DNA of 64,000 nucleotides from Halioglobus sp. (GTDB lineage: Bacteria; Pseudomonadota; Gammaproteobacteria; Pseudomonadales; Halieaceae). The stretch lies in the NCBI GenBank assembly GCA_020443345.1, contig JAGRIH010000043.1, positions 45,034-109,033 on the forward strand, written 5' to 3'. Positions 49,101-59,648 of the stretch are shown here, piece after piece. The position numbers and the translations under genes are program-made. The notes below the pieces were generated by a model. It worked only from the letters and a program-made list of their open reading frames with translations. It ran no database searches and had not been told where the DNA came from. How positions within the stretch are numbered: the first letter of the stretch is position 1; every line of letters begins with the position of its first letter.

Positions 49101-49209
49101 GCTCACCCTGCTGGTGGTTCCGACGCTGTACGCGGTGTTTTTCCGCATTTATCGTAACAGCGCAGCGCAAAGCCCGTCTGGTGCGGTTCGAAGACCAGGT
49201 GCTGATTGA
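46126..49209 (+). CDS. RND-family efflux pump, inner-membrane permease
   Basis: 1027 residues from GTG (V-N-I-G-E-Y-S-V-R-K), the usual opening for this RND branch; the longer frame runs inside the adaptor gene. Twelve helices in two repeats with porter loops between. TM4 holds ALGMLVDNAIVVAEG and TM10 GLLIKNAIVLIEE, the charged relay residues of proton-driven pumps. After the normal end (AVFFRIYR) it adds about 15 residues because its 3' end overlaps the convergent ABC gene by 107 bases. Follows the adaptor by 31 bases. Confidence 0.94.
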   Translation: MNIGEYSVRKPVVAWLLLVIMVGGGSAAFERMGKLEDPAFTLKLAKILTRYPGASAREVQEELTYHLEDAVQKMPQLKRIKMSVSRPGLSDILIEFKDDSKASDLPAIFDELRRKIADVKPLLPPGAQEPVVLDDFGDVYGIYSVLSGDGYTWRDLYDTADVIKQSLVLVPGVRKVVIDGAQREVVYLEISRSRAAEMGLDLNHIATVLGSQNVVVDAGHVRVGDDYLRLRPTGDFSSVQEMGDVLISSAAGRLVRLRDIATITRAYEDVSHKMYYVNGQPGLSIGISMVASENVVDVGRRVARQVELLLPRIPLGMELVAVYDQPAEVQRSVGGFVTNVAQAVAIVIAVLLLFMGVRTGIVIGAVLLTTVAGTLLLMHIFAIELQRVSLGAMVIALGMLVDNAIVVAEGMLVRIRTGMTALQAAGETVGRTMWALLGGTVIGILAFSAIGLSPDNTGEFASSLFYVILISLSLSWLTAISTTPLLCALLLRPDTASKRREPYAGRMFRYYRAVVAAALDHRWWTLAAVAGLFVLSLIGFGQVKTGFFPDSSTPLLFVDIWEPEGADIRATRDDSLRVGEFIRAQPGVLQTTTAVGGPHQRFTLVYDAKEPTPAYAQIIVRTEHVAQLPALGAAIRTFLRRELPWTDPLVKPLRIGPGRDAKIEVRFSGPDAAVLRALAEQAQAIMRADGRAVDIRNDWRSPVKVAVPVFNEQVGRQLGVDREALGKALKYAFEGKTVGVYRDGNRLLPIALRAPEAERDDIDNLRDIQVWSPVLRRSVPVSQVVLRYETRLENAVLRARNRMQTIIASCNPAAGPVGPLLERLQPQIEAIELPPGYRLQWGGEFEDSASARAGLAVSLPVGFLLMILTSIFLFGTLRQPLIIWLTVPLAIAGITAGLLVTGGAFDFMALLGGLSLAGLLIKNAIVLIEEIDQQIGTGKEPYAALLDASVSRMRPVLLAAATTILGLVPLLSDVFFVNMAVTIMAGLGFASLLTLLVVPTLYAVFFRIYRNSAAQSPSGAVRRPGAD

Positions 49210-50623
49210 TGCAGGCCGGCATCTCCCCGGCCGAGTGGCTGACAAAGATGATCTGGGTGTCGCAGTTGGCGGCGATATGGTCGATGGCGCGCAGCAGCAG
49301 TTTGCGGTGGTGGCCGTCCAGGCCCAGGGTCGGTTCGTCCAGCAGCAGTACGATGGGCGACTTGACCATGGCGCGGGCCAGCAGCACCATGCGCTGCATG
49401 CCGAAAGACAGTGCGTCGAAGCTCTCGGCGCCATAGTCCGCCAGGCCCAGGGCACGCAGCCACTGCTGCGCGATAGCGCGCTGCGCAGCGCCCCAGTCGT
49501 CAAACAGGCCGATGGTGTCAAAAAACCCCGATACCACCACTTCCACTACGCGCATGCCGCGCGCGAAGTTCAGGTGCAACTGAGTGTCGAGTTGACCGTA
49601 CTTTTGCTTGATGTCCCACACGCTTTCGCCGCTGCCGCGGCGTATCCCGAACAGGGTGATATCCTGGCCGTAGGCCTTGTGGTTGTCCCCGGTCACCAGG
49701 CTCAGCAAGGTGGTCTTGCCGCAGCCGTTGGGGCCGGACACACAGCAGTGCTCGCCCCGTCCGAAGGTCCAGTCGACCCCCTGCAGCACCTGCAGGTCGC
49801 CGTAGCGCACACTGACATTGCGCAGCGCCAGCAGCGGGTCCGATGCCGACAGCGTGTAGGGACGGACGGCGGGGGGCGGCAGCACCCCCAGCGGCGGCAG
49901 CGGCGGCTCCAGCAGCGCCGTGACCCGGCCATCGCCCAGCACCTCCGATCGCCGGCCGCGGACCAGTATCCCGCCGTCATCCAGTACCAGCACGTGGCTG
50001 ACGCGCCCGGGTATATCCTGCGGCTGCCGGCACAGCAGCAGTGTGCTCAGCGTCGAGTCCAGCAATTCGTCGAGGATCTGCCGCATGCGCGCCTGGCTGT
50101 CGCGATCCAGTCCGTCCAGTGGATTGTCCAGAATCAGCAGTCCCGGCCGGCTGAGGATGGCTTTGATCAGCAGGGTCTTGCGCATCTCCCCGGTGGAGAT
50201 GAAACGCAGCCCGCGCTGCAGGATATGCCTGATACCCAGGCGGTCCACCCAGCCATCAAAGGTCTCGTCTGCCGCGCGTCCGCCGAGTATGGCGGATTGT
50301 ACGGAGGTTCCCGGGTCGCTGGCATCGGCGCGAAACTCCGAATCGTCGAGTTTCCGGTCGCGCTCGCACAGGGCGCGGGCCTGCTCGAAACAGACATAGG
50401 CCACACCGGCGCTGTGCAGTGCCGGCGAGCGCGTCATCTGCCCCGAAAAATGCGTCGCCTGGCGCGAGATCACCCGGGCCAGGCTGGTCTTGCCGGACCC
50501 GTTGGGTCCCAGTACCGCCCACTGCTGGCCCGCGCGGAGCGCCCAGTCGATATGGCGCAGGACCGGCAGGGCGCGGTACACCAGATTGACATCGCGCAGT
50601 TGCAGCAGTGTCTGTTCGTCCAT
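49103..50623 (-). CDS. modF: ModF-like twin-domain ABC ATPase
   Basis: 506 residues: two ABC ATPase domains in tandem and no membrane part. Domain 1: Walker A GPNGSGKTS, degenerate signature ISTGEMRK, Walker B LLILDNPLDGLD. Domain 2: GPNGCGKTT, signature LSFGMQRM, Walker B VLLLDEPTLGLD, switch His VSHSAGEM. E. coli ModF (PhrA) has the same length and layout. No molybdate transporter genes adjoin it. The last 13 or so residues pass the family's normal end and overlap the RND gene. Confidence 0.8.
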   Translation of the reverse strand: MDEQTLLQLRDVNLVYRALPVLRHIDWALRAGQQWAVLGPNGSGKTSLARVISRQATHFSGQMTRSPALHSAGVAYVCFEQARALCERDRKLDDSEFRADASDPGTSVQSAILGGRAADETFDGWVDRLGIRHILQRGLRFISTGEMRKTLLIKAILSRPGLLILDNPLDGLDRDSQARMRQILDELLDSTLSTLLLCRQPQDIPGRVSHVLVLDDGGILVRGRRSEVLGDGRVTALLEPPLPPLGVLPPPAVRPYTLSASDPLLALRNVSVRYGDLQVLQGVDWTFGRGEHCCVSGPNGCGKTTLLSLVTGDNHKAYGQDITLFGIRRGSGESVWDIKQKYGQLDTQLHLNFARGMRVVEVVVSGFFDTIGLFDDWGAAQRAIAQQWLRALGLADYGAESFDALSFGMQRMVLLARAMVKSPIVLLLDEPTLGLDGHHRKLLLRAIDHIAANCDTQIIFVSHSAGEMPACINQHLVFEPHQTGFALRCYDKCGKTPRTASEPPAG

Positions 50624-50722
50624 GTTTTCCTACGGTGCAGCCCGGGCACCTTGTCATCGCACCACGCGGCTGGCTTAATCCCGGGGTAATCGCGGTCAAA
50701 ACCCAGCGGGAGCAATCACTCA

Positions 50723-51349
50723 GTGCCGATCGCCACACTACAGCTTATCGAAAACCGCCTGGCCGATCACCGGCCCGGCAGGAAATGGCTGCGCCGCTTG
50801 ATGACGCGTTCCGCGGTGGCCATGATACTGCAGGTTCGCGCCGGTGAGCTGCACATTCTGATGATCAAGCGGGCGCAGCGGCGCGGCGACCCCTGGTCGG
50901 GCCACATGGCCTTCCCCGGCGGGCGCATGGACAGAAACGACGCTAACGGCTATGCCGCGGCCGTGCGCGAGACACGCGAGGAGGTGGGCCTGGTGCTGGG
51001 GGCCGATGCGCGCGACCGCTGTCTGGGCCGCCTGTCGGAAATCAGCGCGCGCCCGCGTTGGGGAACCCTTGGCATGACGGTGACCCCCTTCGTCTTTCGG
51101 GTTGACCGCGAGATCGAGTTCAGCCCCAACCACGAGGTGGCCGAAGTGGTGTGGGTGCCCCTGGAATTCCTGCTGGACACGGATAACCGCCAGCAGATGG
51201 TCTGGGAATTCCGCGGCATGGAGCTGCCGATGCCCTGCTATTTCTACGGCAAGCGGCGTATCTGGGGGCTGTCGCTGATGATGCTGGACGAGTTGATGGA
51301 CCTGGTGGAGGGCAGCAACCCGCGGCGACAACGCTGGCGCCGGGGCTAG
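50723..51349 (+). CDS. Nudix hydrolase, CoA pyrophosphatase-like
   Basis: 208 residues from GTG with GGGAG upstream. Nudix box AAVRETREEVGLVLG preceded by MAFPGGRMD; the spacing between the Gly and the RExxEE core is the longer one seen in CoA-diphosphatase-type (NudL-like) members. WSGHMAFPGG is typical of those. Likely cleaves CoA or related nucleotide diphosphates in the cytoplasm. Divergent from the ModF-like gene with 99 bases between; convergent with the next gene, 5 bases apart. Confidence 0.85.
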   Translation: MPIATLQLIENRLADHRPGRKWLRRLMTRSAVAMILQVRAGELHILMIKRAQRRGDPWSGHMAFPGGRMDRNDANGYAAAVRETREEVGLVLGADARDRCLGRLSEISARPRWGTLGMTVTPFVFRVDREIEFSPNHEVAEVVWVPLEFLLDTDNRQQMVWEFRGMELPMPCYFYGKRRIWGLSLMMLDELMDLVEGSNPRRQRWRRG

Positions 51350-51354
51350 GTCAG

Positions 51355-51969
51355 CTACTCCTGCTCCCGCACGAAAGCGCGGGTGTCCAGCATCATTTGC
51401 CGCAGCGCCGGGTCACGGCGGCTGGCGCGCAACAAGGCCTCGGCATCGACCGTGCCGTCGACATAATCCGCCACCAGGTCCAGCAGCACCGGAGTCATTC
51501 TGGGCTCGCGCGCCCAGCGCGGGGCCTGCACCAGGTTGCCGCTGACCCGGCCGCCGCTGAGGCTCAGCCAGTAGCCGCCGCAGCTGGACAGACTGTAGTC
51601 GCCGATACGGCCGTAGCTGACATTGGGTGTGTTGGGGTTGAAACCGCCCGGCACGTTTTCCTCAATGCGATCCAGCGCCATCACCCACTGGCTGCCGATG
51701 GGAAACAGCGCCGCGTCCGGGCGGCAGTAATTGGCGCTCTTGAGCCAGATACGGATGTCGCTGAAGTGCTCTGGCCCGCGCAGCAGGCGCTCGATCGACA
51801 GATCGATGGCGTTGCCCCTGTTGGCGCTGACCGTACCGCTGACCACCAGGTCCGCCCGCTCCTGCACCTCGCTGAAGGAGCCCTGCCACAGGCAGTCGCA
51901 CTCTGCCCGCGCGGTATTGGCCCCCGCCAGTGCGAGCCCCAACAGGCACCGGAGCAAGTGCCGGATCAC
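51355..51969 (-). CDS. Small secreted protein with a CxC start, NTR/TIMP-like by eye
   Basis: 204 residues. Signal peptide (LLRCLLGLALAGANTARA) with an AxA cut; the mature protein would begin ECDCLWQGSFSEVQERADLV and then VSGTV. The CxC at the front followed by a helix and A-D-L-V-x-x-G-x-V recalls the NTR/TIMP-like fold; four more Cys could make disulfides. I know of no function. It starts 4 bases after the hemB stop, so it is almost surely in the hemL-hemB message, a puzzling place for a periplasmic protein. Confidence 0.7.
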   Translation of the reverse strand: MIRHLLRCLLGLALAGANTARAECDCLWQGSFSEVQERADLVVSGTVSANRGNAIDLSIERLLRGPEHFSDIRIWLKSANYCRPDAALFPIGSQWVMALDRIEENVPGGFNPNTPNVSYGRIGDYSLSSCGGYWLSLSGGRVSGNLVQAPRWAREPRMTPVLLDLVADYVDGTVDAEALLRASRRDPALRQMMLDTRAFVREQE

Positions 51970-51973
51970 GACG

Positions 51974-54278
<2,305 letters not shown>

Positions 54279-54475
54279 GGTTCGTTCGGTCCTGCTCTGG
54301 TGCCGGTTTGGGCGGCGGTGGTTCGCGTCGGCGGTCAGGGCAAATTATCGGGGCTGTAACGCACAATATCCAGTGGCTGAGCGGCGCGGGCGCTGGACAT
54401 GCACCGACACACCCTGCGGCGCAAGCTGCGCAAATGCCCGGACAGGACGCTAGAACTGGCACCGTATCATGGTGT

Positions 54476-54895
54476 CTAGAAAGGCCGGACTGTCGCCAGT
54501 ATCACGATCAGCACCAGGAACAGCACCGGAATCTCGTTGAAAAGCCGGTAGAACACGTGGCTGTGCCGGTCGCTTGCGTCGTTGATGGCGCGCACATAGC
54601 GGCCGCACTGCATATGGTAGATCACGAGCAGCGCCACCGCGGCCAGTTTCACCCACAGCCACCGCGCGTGCAGGTAGTAGTCCGGGTGGGTGGCGATCAG
54701 GGCCAGGCCGAACGCGATGGCCAGACCCATCAGGGGCGTCACGAAGCGATACAGCTTGCGTGCCATAAGCGCGAGCTGGGTACGGGTCGCGGGGTGTTCG
54801 CTGGCGGCGTAGTAGACAAAAATACGCGGCAGGTAGAACAGACCCGCGAACCAGCACACGACGAAGATGAGGTGAAAGGCCTTGAGCCAGAGCAT
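54476..54895 (-). CDS. hemJ: Protoporphyrinogen oxidase HemJ
   Basis: 139 residues with four predicted membrane helices. Opening LWLKAFHLIFVVCWFAGLFY and LPRIFVYYA, with conserved His and Arg, is characteristic of HemJ (earlier filed under CopD/UPF0093). It oxidises protoporphyrinogen IX in the inner membrane late in heme synthesis. Placed on the same strand and next to hemL-hemB, which supports the call. Confidence 0.92.
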   Translation of the reverse strand: MLWLKAFHLIFVVCWFAGLFYLPRIFVYYAASEHPATRTQLALMARKLYRFVTPLMGLAIAFGLALIATHPDYYLHARWLWVKLAAVALLVIYHMQCGRYVRAINDASDRHSHVFYRLFNEIPVLFLVLIVILATVRPF

Positions 54896-54917
54896 GCAAT
54901 AATCCTCGTGTTGTCGC

Positions 54918-56672
54918 CTACAGCACGCTGGCCAGCGTGAACTTCTCGATGCTTTCGCGGGTGACCACCCCGTGTAGTATCTGCTTGCCTGTGTTGCGGC
55001 TGCGCTCGTACACGCAGACCGCCTCAGTGGTGCGCGCGCGCATGGTGTCCATGGCCTGGCGCAGTGTGGCCTGCATCGGCACCGGCGCCGTCGTCCAGCG
55101 CCGGATCGGCGCCTCGGTCAGGTCCCGCGTGCCGGAGGCCGCGTCGTCCTCGATGCCCTGTACCTCGCCGCTGTGCGCCAGCCACTCCAGCAGGTCCGCA
55201 CCCTGCACCAGGTACAGGTCCTCGCCCTCGCGCGATATCAGGCACCAGGTCGGGGTAAATTCCAGCAGCGGTTCGATGTCCTGGGGCGCCAGCGACACCG
55301 GTACCCGCACCACCCGGCTGTCCATGGTCGAGGTGACGTCGGTGCGGTGCAGCAGCTGGTTCAGTGGATCATTCGGCACCAGGCGCTGCAACTGGCGCAG
55401 CACTTCCTGGTAGGCCGAGCGCTGGTGAAAAACCCCCCGGTTGGCCAGCGTGGCGGCCACAATGGCCAGCAGGGCGGGCATGCCGATGCCGATGTTGTGC
55501 GTCAGCTCGATCACCGCGAGGATGGCCGCCAGCGGCGCGTTCAGCATGGTGCCCATCGCCGCAGCCATGCCGATCACGACATACAGTACCGCCTCCGACG
55601 CCAACTGCGGCTGCAGCGCGGCGCCCGCCGCGCCCAGCACGCCGCCGATACAGGCGCCGAGCAACAGGCTGGGACCGATCACGCCCATGGGCATGCCCAC
55701 GCCGCTGTTGACCGCTGCGCTGAGCAGCTTGCACCCGGCGATGACCAGGAGCGCGGTTATGGCGAACTCGCCGCGCATGATCAGGTTTAGAGAGTCGTAG
55801 CCGATACCCATGACCTGCGGGGCAAAGCTCGCCAGAGTGCCGGTCAGGACGCCCGCCGCGGCGAAGCGCAGTGCCACCGGCAAGTGCGCAAAACGCGCCA
55901 CGATACTGCTGATGCGGATAAAGGCGGCCACTGCGATGCCGCAGCACACGCCCAGCAAGATGATATAGGGTATTTCCAGCAGGGAATGCAGTTGCACCGG
56001 GGGGACGCTGAACAGTGCGCCGCTGGGCGAAAAATACTGACTCACGGCAGAGGCCGCCACCGCGGCGAGAATCACCGGGATAAAGCCCACGACCGTATAT
56101 TCGGCGACGATGACCTCCATGGCGAAGATGACTCCCGCCAGCGGCGTGTGAAATGCCGCCGCGATACCACCGGCGGTGCCGCAGGCCACCAGCACGCGCA
56201 GGCTGTTGTTGGGCAGACCCAGGCGCTGCCCCAGCAGGCTGTTGATGGCGCCCCCCAGGTGCACGCCCGGCCCCTCGCGCCCGCCGGACAGTCCGGTGGC
56301 GAGCGCAAAGACGCCGCCGGTGAACTGCACCACGGCGTTGCGCAGAGGCAGAGCACCGTAGTGCGAGTGCATGCGGCTGATCACGTGGACCACGCCGGTT
56401 TCCCGGTCCTCGGGTCGCAGCAGGGTATAGGCCAGCCCCAGCAGCAGGGCGCCGCCGGCCGGCAGGGCGAAGGCGGCCAGTGCCGGCAGCGACTCGAAGT
56501 CCTCGCCGCCGTTACCGACGCCCCAGAGGCGGCTGAGCTCGCCGATGCCCAGCCCGAAAGCCAGCACTACCAGGCCCGAGGCCACGCCGCCCGTCACGCC
56601 CAGCAGCGAGTAGGCGATCAGCGACTCGTAGTTGGTCAGTGTGCGCCGGTATTTTTGTAGCAGCTTGCCCAT
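54918..56672 (-). CDS. ClC-family chloride channel/antiporter with CBS domains
   Basis: 584 residues. ClC core with GGREGPGVHLGGAINSLLGQ, which holds the gating Glu, FAMEVIVAEY with a Glu at the proton-path position, and GVGMPMGVIGPSLLLGA. The first ClC motif (GSGIP) is replaced by TGVVHVISRMHSHYG, as in the ClcB-like branch. The C-terminal 140 residues form a CBS pair that may sense nucleotides. With both Glu present it may be an H+/Cl- antiporter. It lies 22 bases upstream of hemJ on the same strand. Confidence 0.88.
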   Translation of the reverse strand: MGKLLQKYRRTLTNYESLIAYSLLGVTGGVASGLVVLAFGLGIGELSRLWGVGNGGEDFESLPALAAFALPAGGALLLGLAYTLLRPEDRETGVVHVISRMHSHYGALPLRNAVVQFTGGVFALATGLSGGREGPGVHLGGAINSLLGQRLGLPNNSLRVLVACGTAGGIAAAFHTPLAGVIFAMEVIVAEYTVVGFIPVILAAVAASAVSQYFSPSGALFSVPPVQLHSLLEIPYIILLGVCCGIAVAAFIRISSIVARFAHLPVALRFAAAGVLTGTLASFAPQVMGIGYDSLNLIMRGEFAITALLVIAGCKLLSAAVNSGVGMPMGVIGPSLLLGACIGGVLGAAGAALQPQLASEAVLYVVIGMAAAMGTMLNAPLAAILAVIELTHNIGIGMPALLAIVAATLANRGVFHQRSAYQEVLRQLQRLVPNDPLNQLLHRTDVTSTMDSRVVRVPVSLAPQDIEPLLEFTPTWCLISREGEDLYLVQGADLLEWLAHSGEVQGIEDDAASGTRDLTEAPIRRWTTAPVPMQATLRQAMDTMRARTTEAVCVYERSRNTGKQILHGVVTRESIEKFTLASVL

Positions 56673-56801
56673 GCCCGCTGAAATTGTTCCCGCAAAATCC
56701 CAATATTACCAGTTATCTAGCGCCCTTATGCTTTTATACTTGAAGGCCGTGCCCCGGTAATGGCGCTGGTTGAATCCGCGCGACACGAACTGGATGGAGC
56801 T

Positions 56802-57833
56802 ATGGTAAAGGTAGGTATCGTTGGAGGGACCGGCTACACCGGCGTGGAACTGCTGCGCCTGCTGGCCCAGCACGGGCGGGCCGACGTGGTGGCGATCACC
56901 TCGCGCGCCGAGAGCGGCCGGCGCGTCGATGAACTGTTTCCCAATCTGCGCGGGCACTACGAGCTGACCTATTCCGAACCCGATGTCCAGACACTGGCGG
57001 CCTGCGATGTGGTGTTTTTCGCCACCCCGCACAATGTCGCCATGAACCTGGTGCCGGAGCTGCTGGACGCCGGCACCCGGGTAGTTGACCTGTCGGCGGA
57101 TTACCGCCTGCGCGATGCGCAGCTGTGGTCGCGCTGGTACGGCGAACCCCATGCCAGTCCACAGTTGTTGTCGGAGGCTGTGTACGGCCTGCCCGAAGTC
57201 CACCGCGAGCGGATAGCCGCTGCGCGACTGGTGGCCTGTCCGGGCTGTTACCCGACCTCGGTGCAACTGGGTTTGCTTCCGCTGCTGTCGCGTAACCTAG
57301 TGGATACGCAGTACCTGATTGCCAGCTGCGCCTCGGGCGCCAGCGGCGCCGGGCGCCAGGCCAGGGTCGACAACCTGCTGAGCGAGACCGCCGGGAGCTT
57401 CAAGGCCTATGGCGTCACCGGCCATCGCCATCTGCCGGAGATTGAGCAGGGCCTTTCCGACGTGGCCGGCAGCCTCGTGCGCATGACCTTCGTGCCCCAC
57501 CTGCTGCCGATCGTTCGCGGTATTCACGCCACGCTGTTTGCGCGTTTGCGTCCGGATGCGCCAGACCTGCAGGAGCTCTATCGCAGCTGGTATGCGCAGG
57601 AGCCCTTCGTGGATGTACTGCCGGCCGGTGTGCTGCCCCAGACCCGCACGGTGTGCGGTGCCAACCGCTGCCAGATCGCGGTGACGGTGCCCCAGGGGCG
57701 CGACACGGTGGTGGTAACTGCCACCATAGACAATCTGGTTAAGGGCGCGTCCGGTCAGGCGGTGCAGAACATGAACATCATGCTGGGGCTGCCCGAGGAC
57801 ATGGGTTTGAGCCATCCCGGTCTGCTGCCCTGA
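56802..57833 (+). CDS. argC: N-acetyl-gamma-glutamyl-phosphate reductase
   Basis: 343 residues from [20 protein letters not shown]; an in-frame ATG 42 bases earlier has no family sequence. NAD(P) loop GGTGYTG, catalytic Cys in [28 protein letters not shown], and catalytic His in [14 protein letters not shown]. Third step of arginine synthesis. Opens the conserved argC-x-bactofilin-erpA order and is divergent from the ClC gene. Confidence 0.96.
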   Translation: MVKVGIVGGTGYTGVELLRLLAQHGRADVVAITSRAESGRRVDELFPNLRGHYELTYSEPDVQTLAACDVVFFATPHNVAMNLVPELLDAGTRVVDLSADYRLRDAQLWSRWYGEPHASPQLLSEAVYGLPEVHRERIAAARLVACPGCYPTSVQLGLLPLLSRNLVDTQYLIASCASGASGAGRQARVDNLLSETAGSFKAYGVTGHRHLPEIEQGLSDVAGSLVRMTFVPHLLPIVRGIHATLFARLRPDAPDLQELYRSWYAQEPFVDVLPAGVLPQTRTVCGANRCQIAVTVPQGRDTVVVTATIDNLVKGASGQAVQNMNIMLGLPEDMGLSHPGLLP

Positions 57834-57843
57834 GAGGCATGCG

Positions 57844-58566
57844 TTGACCGGGGAGGACGGCCGCCGCAGAGCCGGACGGGTGCTGGTTCTGGTCGGCGCT
57901 GTCTCGCTGTTGGCGGTACTCGCCGCGGGGTTTTACCTGGGCTGGCGCACAGCCTACAGCGACATGGGTCTGGACCCGCGTCGATACCGGGAAATGCAGC
58001 GCACGCTGCCACTGGCACGCGACGAGATATCACGCCTGACCGGCAAGATCGAGGTGCAGCGCACCCGCCGCGAGGTGGACCGCGCGGCTCTGGAGATGGT
58101 GCGCCAGGAGATCGCCGACTACCGGGAACAGATAAGCGACCTGGAAGAGGCGCTGCAGTTTTACCGGGGTCTCATGGCTCCCGGAAGCATCGCCCGGGGT
58201 CTGAGCCTGCGCAGTTTCGAGCTGGTCGCCACCAGCCAGCCGCAGCGTTTTGCCTATCGCATTGTGGCGCAGCAGAAAGCACGCAGGCACGCCCTGATCA
58301 GGGGCGTGTTGCGTGCCGAGGTATCTGGGGTGCTCGATGGCCGGGAGGTAAGCTATCCGCTGTCGGAGCTGTCACCGGACCTGCAGGGCGCCGCGGTGCC
58401 GCTGCGCTTCCGGTACTTCCAGTCGATCGAAGGACAGTTGACTCTGCCGGACGGCTTTGCGCCGAAGGAAGTGCGCGCAGTCGCCAGCGCCAGCGCTCCG
58501 CGCAAGACGGAAGTCCGGGAGAGTTTTCCGTGGCGGGTGCAGGAGAAATTCAGCTATGGCGGCTAG
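57844..58566 (+). CDS. DUF6776-like membrane-anchored coiled-coil protein
   Basis: 240 residues from TTG, 10 bases after argC. One membrane helix near the N-terminus (VLVGAVSLLAVLAAGFYLGW), a coiled coil at about 58-105 (LARDEISRLTGKIEVQRTRR onward) and a beta-rich periplasmic domain to the end. The same kind of gene sits between argC and the bactofilin in pseudomonads. It may act with that bactofilin on cell shape or envelope; this is inferred from context only. Confidence 0.75.
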   Translation: MTGEDGRRRAGRVLVLVGAVSLLAVLAAGFYLGWRTAYSDMGLDPRRYREMQRTLPLARDEISRLTGKIEVQRTRREVDRAALEMVRQEIADYREQISDLEEALQFYRGLMAPGSIARGLSLRSFELVATSQPQRFAYRIVAQQKARRHALIRGVLRAEVSGVLDGREVSYPLSELSPDLQGAAVPLRFRYFQSIEGQLTLPDGFAPKEVRAVASASAPRKTEVRESFPWRVQEKFSYGG

Positions 58567-58695
58567 GGCGCCCGGTTGCGCCGTGGCGGTGCCGCGCCCG
58601 TGCTCGCCGGGGTATTGGTTGCGGTGTATGCTCTGTACCGTTGGGCGGTCGTTCTTTGTAGGACTTCCAGAATCAGTGACTCCAGAGGTGTCTCT

Positions 58696-59154
58696 ATGTT
58701 GGGAAGCAGGAAATCGGCGTTCAGTGTCTCGGGTGCCACGACACTCGTATCGCGCGATACGGTGGTGGTGGGGGACATACACTTCAGCGGCAATCTTGAT
58801 GTAGAGGGCCTGGTACAGGGCAGCATCATTGCGCAGCCCGACAAGGACGCCATGGTAAGGGTTGTGGACAAGGGCCGGGTCGAGGGCGAAATTCGCGCCC
58901 CCAGCGTGATAGTAAACGGCACGGTCCAGGGCGATGTGCACTCCGGCAAGCGCCTGGAACTCGCGGCCAAGGGGCGCGTGCAGGGCAATGTTTTTTACAC
59001 CCAGATCGAGATGGCCGCGGGAGCGGAAGTGAACGGCAGCCTGACGCACGTGGTGGATGCGAACCAGGCAAAGGCCAGGCAGCCGGACCCCGGCCCGGAA
59101 GTCACTGCAACCGCCGCCAAGCTCAAAACGGCGGCCTCATCAAAACTTGACTAA
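58696..59154 (+). CDS. Bactofilin (polymer-forming cytoskeletal protein)
   Basis: 152 residues from MLGSRKSAF; a longer frame lacks family sequence upstream, and AGAGGTG stands before this ATG. Bactofilin core of beta-helix rungs: VVGDIHFSGNLDVEGLVQGS, VVDKGRVEGEIRAPSVIVNG, KRLELAAKGRVQGNVFYTQI. Short flexible ends. Polymerises without nucleotide and often recruits peptidoglycan enzymes. The -35 box for erpA overlaps its stop. Confidence 0.93.
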   Translation: MLGSRKSAFSVSGATTLVSRDTVVVGDIHFSGNLDVEGLVQGSIIAQPDKDAMVRVVDKGRVEGEIRAPSVIVNGTVQGDVHSGKRLELAAKGRVQGNVFYTQIEMAAGAEVNGSLTHVVDANQAKARQPDPGPEVTATAAKLKTAASSKLD

Positions 59155-59175
59155 AATAGTGGGATTTAGCATACT
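59147..59175 (+). promoter_or_regulatory. erpA promoter
   Basis: TTGACT (59147-59152), a 17-base spacer and CATACT (59170-59175): a good sigma-70 match with ideal spacing, 50 bases before the erpA ATG. The -35 box overlaps the bactofilin stop codon. Confidence 0.6.
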
Positions 59176-59225
59176 GACAACCCGTATCGTGCACGAGGGT
59201 AGTCCCCGCGTCCCAGAGTTGACCG

Positions 59226-59579
59226 ATGTCTGTAGCTGAAGCATTCGATCCCGCGAGTATCAACCTGTCTGCCCGGGCCGTGCAGAAAGTGCGCGAGCTG
59301 GTGCTGGAGGAGGAGAACAGCGCATTGAAGCTGCGGGTGTATATCACCGGTGGCGGCTGCTCCGGTTTCCAGTACGGTTTCAGCTTCGAGGAGACGGCTG
59401 CGGACGATGACACCGCCATTGAAAAGGATGGCGTCACGGTGCTGGTGGACCCCATGAGCTTCCAGTATCTGGCCGGCTCCGAGGTGGACTACACGGAGGG
59501 CCTGGAGGGCTCCCGTTTCGTGATCAACAATCCCAATGCCACCACCACCTGCGGTTGCGGCTCCTCTTTTTCGATGTAG
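59226..59579 (+). CDS. erpA: Iron-sulfur cluster insertion protein ErpA
   Basis: 117 residues, A-type carrier. The three Cys ligands are in [12 protein letters not shown] and [16 protein letters not shown] at the C-terminus. Carries and inserts [Fe-S] clusters into apoproteins such as those of isoprenoid synthesis and respiration. Short relatives IscA/SufA are the alternative, but the position before anmK and the length favour ErpA. Convergent with anmK, 69 bases apart. Confidence 0.95.
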   Translation: MSVAEAFDPASINLSARAVQKVRELVLEEENSALKLRVYITGGGCSGFQYGFSFEETAADDDTAIEKDGVTVLVDPMSFQYLAGSEVDYTEGLEGSRFVINNPNATTTCGCGSSFSM

Positions 59580-59648
59580 TCTGTCCCAGCGGGTCGCGTG
59601 CGCCCCGATACCATTCAATACCAGCCAGGTCGGGCCTGCAAGGCGTGT

